64,000 nt of DNA, taken from assembly GCA_021773035.1 (NCBI GenBank), contig JAJFKU010000044.1, forward strand, positions 62,001 through 126,000. Reading direction: 5' to 3'. Under the pieces are notes generated by a model, which worked only from the letters and a program-made list of their open reading frames with translations, ran no database searches and was not told the origin of the DNA. Both the position numbers and the translations under genes were made by a program. The DNA is from Woeseiaceae bacterium (lineage in GTDB: Bacteria; Pseudomonadota; Gammaproteobacteria; Steroidobacterales; Woeseiaceae). Every line of letters begins with the position of its first letter. Position 1 is the stretch's first letter. Of the stretch, positions 18,488 to 25,741 are shown one piece after another.

Positions 18488-18958
18488 ATGATCAAGCGAT
18501 TCTTTATGCAAGTCGTCGAGTCGATGTCGACGACCGATACACCCGCAACGCAGGACACGGACCGGGAAGCTGCGTTACGTCTGGCCACCGCAGTTCTGAT
18601 GGTCGATGTCGCACGCTCGGATCAATCCTTCGACGAAACCGAGTTCGAGCGTCTGCTGCACCTCGTTGAGTCACACTTCGGACTAACGCCACAGCAGGCC
18701 GCGGAACTTGCCAATGCGGCGGGAGAAAAAGCAGAGGACATGGTCTCCCTGTACGAATTCACTCAGCTCTTGCATAAACACCTCGATGAGGGCGAAAAGG
18801 CGAAGATCGTCTCGCTACTCTGGAACATCGCCTATGCAGACGGCAGGCTCGATAAATACGAAGACGCCCTGGTGCTGCAGATCAGCGACCTGCTCTATGT
18901 GAGCCGCGGTCGCGTTATGCGGCTGAAGCACGATGCGCAGCAGAATACTCAGGTGTAG
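18488..18958 (+). CDS. TerB-family protein
   Basis: The protein has 156 residues, acidic and all-helical. The TerB-type repeat is seen twice: LATAVLMVDVARSDQSFDET (acidic turn, residues ~32-51) and LLWNIAYADGRLDKYEDALV (~111-130). The family is cytosolic and often associated with tellurite-resistance or stress systems, but single TerB-like proteins beside ordinary genes usually have no demonstrated role. No other ter gene is nearby. It is convergent with the MscS gene, with the two hairpins at 19051-19278 in between. Confidence 0.82.
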   Translation: MIKRFFMQVVESMSTTDTPATQDTDREAALRLATAVLMVDVARSDQSFDETEFERLLHLVESHFGLTPQQAAELANAAGEKAEDMVSLYEFTQLLHKHLDEGEKAKIVSLLWNIAYADGRLDKYEDALVLQISDLLYVSRGRVMRLKHDAQQNTQV

Positions 18959-19050
18959 AGACAAGCTTGATTGGTTGAATATGCAGGCAGGCTGTTCAGC
19001 AGCGTCGGATTTGCTGATTGGCTTCGACGCACTGGCAATTGCACAGGGTC

Positions 19051-19123
19051 ATCGATCTGGAAGGGTATACCGGAATGGCTCCCTTCGGTCCGCTTTATTT
19101 CCGGTATACCCTTCCAGATCGAT
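19051..19123. repeat. Hairpin element 1: perfect 25-bp stem around a 23-nt loop
   Basis: The arms 19051-19075 and 19099-19123 are perfect inverted copies (ending GGTATACCGGAA / TTCCGGTATACC next to the loop). The loop 19076-19098 reads TGGCTCCCTTCGGTC and on to TTTAT. The same 23-nt loop, with one change and flanked by the same GGAA/TTCC, recurs inverted in element 2, but the outer stems are unrelated. No T-run follows, so it is not a standard terminator. Confidence 0.9.
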
Positions 19124-19200
19124 GCCTTGAGACAGCGACCGGTGTGTCGAGTCAGAGCAGATACGAAGTACTGACCTGAAATCGACGCCATAAGTGGTAG

Positions 19201-19278
19201 GCGGGCGGGTGAGAGAGTGTTTACAGGAAATAAAGCGGACCGCAGGGAGCCATTCCTTGTAAATACTCTGTCGCCCGC
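19201..19278. repeat. Hairpin element 2: same loop, different imperfect stem, opposite orientation
   Basis: The arms 19201-19229 and 19253-19278 pair imperfectly (GCGGGCG/CGCCCGC outer, TTTACA/TGTAAA and GGAA/TTCC inner, with a bulge and mismatches). The 23-nt loop 19230-19252 (ATAAAGCGGACC...GGAGCCA) is the reverse complement of the loop of element 1 with a single substitution. Together with element 1 it fills the convergent TerB-MscS gap of 389 bp, which holds no other feature I can support. Confidence 0.85.
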
Positions 19279-19347
19279 TCGCCTGCGCGGACTTAAGTTC
19301 GCGCACACCAGAGAAACATCTGATTCACCACCATCCCGGCATCACAT

Positions 19348-21525
19348 CTAGGTAACATCCTGCCGTTCTTGATCGTCGACCAACTCCCGCGACTCCATCT
19401 GCATCCCGGACCAGCCACTGCGCAGATTGAGATCGCGTTGCGGAAACGGAATCTCGATGCCGTATTCGGTCAGCTTCGTCTCCAGCGCCCAGAGATAGGC
19501 CGCACGACTCCGGGTCGGTCGTCTCGCACCCTGCAGGTTCACCCAGACCAGCAACAGGAAGTCCATGCTGCTGTCGCCGAAGTCCACCAGCCAGACATCG
19601 GGTTCGCGGCCCTTCATGTTGGTCAGCGTGTAGGACACCTCGGCGGCAGCCTCGCGCGCCGCCTTGCGCACCAGTTCCTTGTCGCTGCCATACGCCACAC
19701 CGAACGGGATTCGAACTCGCAGAATTCTCTCACCCAGCGTCCAGTTGGTGAGCCGTGTTGTTACGAACTCGGAATTGGGAACGACAATATCGATGTTGTC
19801 GTTGGTATTAATAAGCGTACTGCGCACGTTGATTGCTTTGACGGTCCCGGTGAGGCCGGTATCGAGTTCGATATAGTCGCCGACCCGCAGGGATTGCTCG
19901 AACAGGATGATCAGGCCCGAAACGAAGTTACTGACAATCGACTGCAGACCAAAACCGATGCCCACACCGAGTGCACCGGCGATCAGGGCAAGACTGCCGA
20001 GATTGAGACCAATGCTCGACAAAGCGATGAACACTGCGACGATAATGATCGCGTAGTGGGTCAGCCGTCCCACCGTGTACAGCGACGCCTGCGTGCTGGA
20101 GGACTCGCTGCGGCCAACCCGGCCGATCGCGTGACGAATACCGCGCGACAGCAGAAACGCGACGATCAGGATGATCAGGGCCCGCAGTATGTCGCCGCCT
20201 GTAACCGGTGCTTTCGCAACTGAAAACAAGGTCACATCGCCCAGACCCATTATCCGCTGCGACAGCCCCTTCAGGTTCCTGCTCACGCCGGTAAACCAGG
20301 ACGTCAGCGCTCCCGAGTATTCGGCAACCGCGTTGTCGACCGCCAGACCGGTTAAGTCCAGGTCGGCCACGGCAGTCTCCAACTTCGCGATTTGGCCTAA
20401 AGTCTCCTGCGCGATACCCAGACGCTGATCCAGCAGTCGGCGTGACGCCCGGTTCAGACCCTCCTGGGAAACTGTCTGCACTGCGAGGAGCTCGTCTTCG
20501 GTGCTGCGGCGCCAATCGACCGTGCTTTGCCCGAGACGCCGCGTCAACTCGGACCATTGCAGTGCCTGTTCCTGCAGAACATCCATGTCCGACGACATCG
20601 TGAGCTGCAGTTCGGTCCACCAGCGTCGAGACTGTATTTCCGCAAGCGCCACTTCGGCAAGGGCCAGCGAAACCTGCGCAGCCACCATTTTTTGCTGCTG
20701 TAGTTTTTGTTGCGAGCGTCCCTGTTTGGTGTCCAGATCGAGACCGGTGGCGGCGAGATCTGCGGCACGCAGCTGCTCCTGACTTTCAACAACGAGCGCC
20801 TCCAGGCCTGCCGCCTGTTTAAGCAGATCCTCAAGTCCCGCGTCTTCGGGATCAATTGCTAATCGCTCCGTCGCGAATTCGACACGAGCAGCCATCGCCT
20901 CGGCATAAGATGCAGCCCGTTCGTAGCGCCGTGTCAACAACTGCAAACGCCGCGCTGCGATTGCCTGCGAGGAACGACTCTGAATCAGGGTCAACGCTGC
21001 GAGCAGCTGCTCATCACCCGCTGCCGCATTCACGTAGTCCTTAAATGCCAGGTCACGGCGCCTGCTGGCGCCCGCCAGAATGCGCTGCTCACGCTCAACG
21101 TCGAGTAATTCCTGGGTGGCATTGACGCTCGCTTGTCGCGACTCGGCAGCTAGCGCCAGTAAATCGTCTATGGAGTAACCGGGCGCCGGTGCCGATACTT
21201 CCTGCGACGTCAGTTCCGGCTCGTCCAGCAGCGCCAGGTAGGCGCGGACGTTACCGCCGACGGCACCGAGAATCGATTGCGCGAGCGGTCGATTCGACGC
21301 CTGCAAAGACGATATCTGTATCCCGACCTCCTCGAGAAACGCCTCGACCCGTGCTTCAGCATCGTCTCCCGGGTGCGCAAAGTATGTCCACCAGTTGGAG
21401 TCGAGAGCGTTTAGATCCGGTGTTTCCGGCGTACGGTTCTCAACGTCCTCCTGAGCCTGGCTGCTCACAACGAATAGCGCACAGAGCGATATCGTGAGGA
21501 GGCATGTTCTCAGCAAAGTCTTCAT
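19348..21525 (-). CDS. Large MscS-family mechanosensitive channel
   Basis: The protein has 725 residues with a signal peptide (TCLLTISLCALFVVSSQAQ) and a long periplasmic coiled-coil region (~25-420) rich in Glu, Gln and Leu. Several TM segments follow (e.g. ILRALIILIVAFLLSRGI, YAIIIVAVFIALSSIGLNLG). The MscS pore helix is ALGVGIGFGLQSIVSNFVSG, followed by the beta domain LRVGDYIELDTGLTGTVKAI and the C-terminal vestibule. The architecture matches MscK/MscM-like or YbdG-like large MscS proteins that release solutes on osmotic downshock. It is transcribed alone, with a gene remnant upstream. Confidence 0.9.
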   Translation of the reverse strand: MKTLLRTCLLTISLCALFVVSSQAQEDVENRTPETPDLNALDSNWWTYFAHPGDDAEARVEAFLEEVGIQISSLQASNRPLAQSILGAVGGNVRAYLALLDEPELTSQEVSAPAPGYSIDDLLALAAESRQASVNATQELLDVEREQRILAGASRRRDLAFKDYVNAAAGDEQLLAALTLIQSRSSQAIAARRLQLLTRRYERAASYAEAMAARVEFATERLAIDPEDAGLEDLLKQAAGLEALVVESQEQLRAADLAATGLDLDTKQGRSQQKLQQQKMVAAQVSLALAEVALAEIQSRRWWTELQLTMSSDMDVLQEQALQWSELTRRLGQSTVDWRRSTEDELLAVQTVSQEGLNRASRRLLDQRLGIAQETLGQIAKLETAVADLDLTGLAVDNAVAEYSGALTSWFTGVSRNLKGLSQRIMGLGDVTLFSVAKAPVTGGDILRALIILIVAFLLSRGIRHAIGRVGRSESSSTQASLYTVGRLTHYAIIIVAVFIALSSIGLNLGSLALIAGALGVGIGFGLQSIVSNFVSGLIILFEQSLRVGDYIELDTGLTGTVKAINVRSTLINTNDNIDIVVPNSEFVTTRLTNWTLGERILRVRIPFGVAYGSDKELVRKAAREAAAEVSYTLTNMKGREPDVWLVDFGDSSMDFLLLVWVNLQGARRPTRSRAAYLWALETKLTEYGIEIPFPQRDLNLRSGWSGMQMESRELVDDQERQDVT

Positions 21526-21601
21526 TGGGCCGCACTATAACCTTTGTTGCCGGACCTCGCTGCATGGCGGAAACCTTTTTCGCTCTAAACGCATCCAATA
21601 G

Positions 21602-21802
21602 GTCATCCGGGGGGATTTAGACGTTCATTGGAGCTGTGCCTGGAACTACCGCTTCATCCCTTTGCTCGTTGGCAGCTCGGTCATCGACTATTACCTCGCA
21701 CTGGCGATTGGCGCGGCGACTACGGTGCAGCCTTCACGAAGTTTTTCGTTGAGGAATACACGTATCGCCTTCGACGAACCCACTAAACGATGCAGCTCCT
21801 AG
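21602..21802 (+). pseudogene. Remnant of an MBOAT/AlgI-like membrane O-acyltransferase gene
   Basis: In a gap without an intact gene, the plus-strand frame encodes, from 21626, HWSCAWNYRFIPLLVGSSVI then DYYLALAIG. This looks like the second-helix region of MBOAT acyltransferases (aromatic-W-x-x-[RK]-[FY]-x-P-L-L...S..[IV]DY). There is no ATG/GTG/TTG start upstream in frame (a stop lies at 21599), and the rest of the ~400-residue protein is missing; after residue ~35 the sequence no longer looks membrane-like. I read it as a decayed fragment left by deletion. The match is short, so confidence is moderate. Confidence 0.45.
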
Positions 21803-22704
21803 GCTGCCGCCAATAACTCGGCGAACTTGTGCTGCGCAAACAATACGGCGCCGATTTCCGGCGGGTTTTTTGCCGGTGTGAGGCGTGATGCAATATCGTC
21901 GTCGAGCAGCGGAATCATCCGTTCGCGCAAACCGCCGAGTAACGACAGCGCCGGTGGATTCTGTTCCCACAGCTTTCCGGCCAGCGCGCTCAGGTAGGAC
22001 GCCCCCGTTCTGACAATGCTGTCCGCCACGTGGTCGCCGCAATCTGCAGCATCGAAAACAAGCCCCGCGAGGCGTGCGAAATCCCGCGGTTTCGCGTCAT
22101 TCATTCTCTCTATAATGGAAACACCGTTCGTGCCCAGTTCGCGGCAGACACGCTCGGTCATCTGCGTTTCCGGCCCCAACCCATCCTCAGCGAGCAACAC
22201 GGCCCTGATAGCCTCAAGCCCCAGCCACGCGCCGCTGCAGGTATCGCCGAACATGAACCCGTGCGCCCCGACGACGGTCGATTGCCCGTTGACGGTAGAA
22301 AAACCGGATGAGCCCGTGCCGCATACGATCACGGCGCCATCTCCGCCTTCATGAGCGCCGTAACAGGCGATCTCGAGATCCGTGGTAAGAAAGGTGTGCT
22401 GGAAGGGATGCTTATACTGAGCCATGACGCTGTAGATACCGGGCAGGTTCACGCCGGCGAGACCAATGCCCGCGACAACGTCTGTCAAATCGTCGCTGCC
22501 GAGGCCGGCATCAGCCATCGCAAGATTCGTGGCGTTCTGAATCGACGCTATGGTCTGGTCAAGGCCGTGAAACGGATTTGCCGGCCCGGAAACACCCCGG
22601 CCGAGTATTTGCCGGGCAGCGGTCATCAGTACGGCGCGGCACTTTGTTCCGCCGCCGTCGATGCCCAGGTATACCGGCTCGTTTCGCACCCTCTGCTCTG
22701 GCAT
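21799..22704 (-). CDS. nagK: N-acetylglucosamine kinase, BadF/BcrA ATPase-like fold
   Basis: The protein has 301 residues of the ASKHA superfamily. The phosphate-1 loop is YLGIDGGGTKCRAVL (residues ~12-26), phosphate-2 is IVCGTGSSGF (~145-154), and the acid/glycine motif GDTCSGAWLGLEAIRAVL follows. This branch includes the GlcNAc/glucosamine kinases of Vibrio and Shewanella. It would phosphorylate cytosolic GlcNAc to GlcNAc-6-P for NagA. It is the last gene of the chitin locus, 102 bp after the LacI-family gene, and has its own promoter with a LacI-type operator (22746-22773). Confidence 0.85.
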   Translation of the reverse strand: MPEQRVRNEPVYLGIDGGGTKCRAVLMTAARQILGRGVSGPANPFHGLDQTIASIQNATNLAMADAGLGSDDLTDVVAGIGLAGVNLPGIYSVMAQYKHPFQHTFLTTDLEIACYGAHEGGDGAVIVCGTGSSGFSTVNGQSTVVGAHGFMFGDTCSGAWLGLEAIRAVLLAEDGLGPETQMTERVCRELGTNGVSIIERMNDAKPRDFARLAGLVFDAADCGDHVADSIVRTGASYLSALAGKLWEQNPPALSLLGGLRERMIPLLDDDIASRLTPAKNPPEIGAVLFAQHKFAELLAAA

Positions 22705-22745
22705 TACGCCATGTCTCCATCAATAAAGAATTGTTTCCGATCTCT

Positions 22746-22773
22746 ATTATGCCGGAAAAGACAACGTTGTCCA
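22746..22773 (-). promoter_or_regulatory. Promoter with LacI-type operator upstream of nagK
   Basis: The perfect palindrome GACAACGTTGTC (22760-22771) lies over a sigma70-like promoter read on the minus strand: TGGACA (22768-22773), 16-bp spacer, CATAAT (22746-22751). The offset between palindrome, -35 and -10 equals that at the TBDR promoter (35691-35718). The adjacent LacI-family gene is the natural repressor. Confidence 0.7.
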
Positions 22774-22806
22774 GTCTAAATTCAAAGGCTTAGAGAAGGA
22801 ATATCG

Positions 22807-23841
22807 CTAGCCGGAGACCGGGCCGGTCGAGTCACGCATAATCAGCTCCGGTCGAATTCCGACCGCTTCCGGCGCGGAAGCGGTATCGCCACTATCGCTG
22901 CGTCTGCGGCTGATCTCGTCGATCAGCAAGGCCGTGGCGCTGCGGGCGATTTTCTCATTTGATTGACGCGCCGTCGTCACGTTCGGCCACGTCTGACGTG
23001 AGAACGGGCTGTCCTCGAAGCCTGCGATTGACATTTCCTCCGGTACGGCAACTCCACGCATACGGGCCGCGAACAACGTTCCGGCCGCGATTTCATCATT
23101 GCAGGCAAAGATCGCAGTCGGACGGGCAGCTCCCTCCAAAAGTTGCTTGGTTCGTTCAACTCCCGATTCGAATGAGTAGTGCCCCTCAACAACGAGTTCC
23201 GGGTCGACCTGCAAAGCGCTGTCCTGAAAAGCAGCGCGATAACCCTCGAGGCGCTCTCCCGTCGACATGTGCTCACGATCGCCGCAGAGAAAGGCAATGC
23301 GTTTGTGCCCGTTCTCAATGAGGTGCCGGGTAATGTCGTACGCAGCATGTCGGTCATCGATATACACACACGGCGACAGCGTATCCGGCGCACCGGAGCC
23401 CGAGATAACCCTGACGAACGGAATACCGGTATCAAGCAGCGCCTGAACGACATGGCTCATTTCGGACAATGGCGGCGTCAGCAACAACCCGCCGACGTTG
23501 ACGCGTCGCAACAGGCGCATGAGTTCTTCAATAATGTTGCTCGCCCTGCTATCGCAGGGATGGATGACAAGCTCATAACCCCGCTCACCACACTCAGCAA
23601 GAATTCCCTTTTGCAACTCGATGACGTAGTGGCTGTTCGGGTTGTCGTAAATAAAGGCTATTGAAGTCGGCTTGCCGCGCAAGTCCCGGGCAGACAGATT
23701 AGGCTGGTAACCAAGCTCGTCAATAGCGGCGAGAACCTTCGATTTTAGCTCCGGACCAACGCTGTCAACATTGTTAATGACGCGCGAGACCGTCTTAAAA
23801 GATACGCCGGCGATTTTTGCGACGTCCTTAATTGTTGGCAT
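22807..23841 (-). CDS. LacI-family repressor of the chitin/GlcNAc locus
   Basis: The protein has 344 residues. The LacI HTH and hinge are canonical: TIKDVAKIAGVSFKTVSRVI (3-22), ending with YQPNLSARDLRGKPT. The periplasmic-binding-protein-like effector domain shows typical segments (GGLLLTPPLSE, GHKRIAFLCGDREHMSTGER, IFACNDEIAAGTLFAARMRG, SIAGFEDSPFSRQTWPNVTT). Its place inside the GlcNAc operon and the GACAACGTTGTC palindromes at the two operon promoters point to an NagR-type repressor released by an amino sugar or its phosphate. The gene would then be autoregulated through the upstream operon promoter. The start follows AAGGAATAACGATCA. Confidence 0.87.
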   Translation of the reverse strand: MPTIKDVAKIAGVSFKTVSRVINNVDSVGPELKSKVLAAIDELGYQPNLSARDLRGKPTSIAFIYDNPNSHYVIELQKGILAECGERGYELVIHPCDSRASNIIEELMRLLRRVNVGGLLLTPPLSEMSHVVQALLDTGIPFVRVISGSGAPDTLSPCVYIDDRHAAYDITRHLIENGHKRIAFLCGDREHMSTGERLEGYRAAFQDSALQVDPELVVEGHYSFESGVERTKQLLEGAARPTAIFACNDEIAAGTLFAARMRGVAVPEEMSIAGFEDSPFSRQTWPNVTTARQSNEKIARSATALLIDEISRRRSDSGDTASAPEAVGIRPELIMRDSTGPVSG

Positions 23842-23880
23842 TGATCGTTATTCCTTGTCGCTGTGAACGGAGATTATGAC

Positions 23881-25719
23881 TCAATCTTCAAGACGGTCAT
23901 ACCAGTTCCGTTTCAGTATCCACGACGTAATTGCGCAAACGGCGGCGCTGATGGCCAGGCCATCCATTCTGCGGATGACCAGGAAGATCGGCATGACCAC
24001 GAGCGTCATCTGCCAGATAATCCCAACGACGATATTAGCCGCATCCCTTCGGAAGTTCTTATTAGCCGCGAATTGCGGGTTCTCGGCAATCACCTTGTCG
24101 TGAATCGGCTTCCAGAAACCCCATGGCCGGGTCTGCCTGTAGAACTTTTTCAATACCTCCTCATCGTCGGGCGAGGTCAGAAGACAGCCTGCGATACTAC
24201 CCGTCAGGGCGACCAGCAGAAGCAACGGGAATTGCTCGATGGCCAGCAGTTGATAGCCCATTGCGTCGAGTACCGGGGGTAGAACCGCGACGGCCAGCAT
24301 GCCCGATACCATGCCATAGAAATAGCCATAGCCGTTGAACCGCCACCAGATCCACTTCAACGCGTTGGCGGCGACATAGCTGCCGTACAGCAGGCCAACG
24401 ATCCAGTCTGTGCGTGCCTGGATGTTCCCTCCGGCCAGGCCGAAAACGAGGCCGACAAGAACAATAGTCGCCGTCGCCGCATAGCCGAGGCGAACGTAAG
24501 TGTGATCATCGGCGTGATCGTTGACGTAGCGGCGATAGATATCATTGACCACATAGGCCGATCCCGCGTTGATAAACGCGGCAAACGTCGACATGAAGGC
24601 CGCCAGCAAGCCCGCGAGTAACAGACCCTTAAAACCGGTCGTGACGTATTCGCTGACGGCGAACGGCAGCACGCGCTCCAGGTCCAGCGCCCCGCTGGCA
24701 CTGTCGACCAGCTGTGCCGGGTCCATATACACGAGTGCCAGGACCGTGATGCCGGTAATCATGACGTAACGCGGGAACATCAGCACGACCGGCGTCAGGC
24801 CGAACATTTTTGCCGCGTCCCTGGGCGTTTTCGTCGACAGTACCCGCTGCATGTCGTAGCTCGGAACAGGGCCCGCCATGCTCGCCCAGATCCCCTTGAA
24901 CAACATCAGGGTAAATATGAAACCGAAAAGCGTATAACCGTCATCGACTATTCGCTCATCGACAGCCGGTATGTGCTGTGACCAGTCCAGATCGAGTTCC
25001 CAGCCAAACCAAAGTCTGTCCCAGCCTGCCGGAACGGCCGCCTGAATCTGTTCGGCGGTGGTCGCGTTCATGGCGATAAAGCCGACGACAATACAGGCGA
25101 TTGTCATGATGACGAACTGCATCACCTCGGTGCCCACAACGCTGTAGAAACCACCTTTCATCGTGTACAGGGTCGTTATGCCGATGATGATCAGTGCATA
25201 GGTATCTTCGCTCGAAAGCGATATGCCGCCTGCGGACCAGGAAATTTCCCAGGGCAAAAACTGCGCTGCGAATTTGCCGATCCCCTCAACAAAATAGGCC
25301 ATGAAGGCAATAACGATGATAATGGCAAAAAACGTTGTAACGATGTGCGATAGGCGGCTTCCCAACGAGTTTCCGAAGCGGAACGTAATCCACTCCGCGC
25401 CGGTCAGGACGTTCGATCGCCGCATCCACACGGCGAGAAAAATCATCATGAATATCTGATTCCATATCGGCCACAGCCATGGAATCCAGGCACTCTTCAG
25501 GCCGTACACGAACAGCCATGTCACCGCGATCATCGTTCCGGATACGTCGAACATACCGGAGGCGTTGGACATGCCGAGGAAATACCACGGAATATCGTTG
25601 CCGGCCAGGAAGTAAGTCTTGATATTTTTTGAGGCACGCCTCGACAGCCACAGACCTACTCCAACGGTTGCCGCCAGGAAGACGGCAACGATGAAAATAT
25701 CGATCGAAGTTAGTTTCAC
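23881..25719 (-). CDS. Sodium/solute symporter (SSS family), likely GlcNAc or chitooligosaccharide importer
   Basis: The protein has 612 residues with a GTG start and about 13-14 hydrophobic segments, opening IDIFIVAVFLAATVGVGLWL. SSS-family landmarks are FLAGNDIPWYFLGMSNAS, KGGFYSVVGTEVMQFVI and LLAGLLAAFMSTFAAFINAGS (the sodium-site helix). The final part (IRRMDGLAISAAVCAITSWI) is also membranous. There is no PTS or ABC permease in the locus, so this is the evident inner-membrane entry route, feeding the ATP-dependent kinase. Substrate assignment is from context. Confidence 0.88.
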   Translation of the reverse strand: MKLTSIDIFIVAVFLAATVGVGLWLSRRASKNIKTYFLAGNDIPWYFLGMSNASGMFDVSGTMIAVTWLFVYGLKSAWIPWLWPIWNQIFMMIFLAVWMRRSNVLTGAEWITFRFGNSLGSRLSHIVTTFFAIIIVIAFMAYFVEGIGKFAAQFLPWEISWSAGGISLSSEDTYALIIIGITTLYTMKGGFYSVVGTEVMQFVIMTIACIVVGFIAMNATTAEQIQAAVPAGWDRLWFGWELDLDWSQHIPAVDERIVDDGYTLFGFIFTLMLFKGIWASMAGPVPSYDMQRVLSTKTPRDAAKMFGLTPVVLMFPRYVMITGITVLALVYMDPAQLVDSASGALDLERVLPFAVSEYVTTGFKGLLLAGLLAAFMSTFAAFINAGSAYVVNDIYRRYVNDHADDHTYVRLGYAATATIVLVGLVFGLAGGNIQARTDWIVGLLYGSYVAANALKWIWWRFNGYGYFYGMVSGMLAVAVLPPVLDAMGYQLLAIEQFPLLLLVALTGSIAGCLLTSPDDEEVLKKFYRQTRPWGFWKPIHDKVIAENPQFAANKNFRRDAANIVVGIIWQMTLVVMPIFLVIRRMDGLAISAAVCAITSWILKRNWYDRLED

Positions 25720-25741
25720 AATGTTCTCGCTTTGAATGGCA

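Noticed and set aside
18488..18958. TerB gene as part of a tellurite-resistance or phage-defence ter system
   Set aside because: No terC, terD/E/Z or other ter-like partners occur in the window; a single TerB-domain protein is not enough.
19051..19278. Reading the two hairpins as integron attC sites or as plain terminators
   Set aside because: No RYYYAAC/GTTRRRY boxes, no integrase and no cassette genes nearby; neither hairpin is followed by a T-run.
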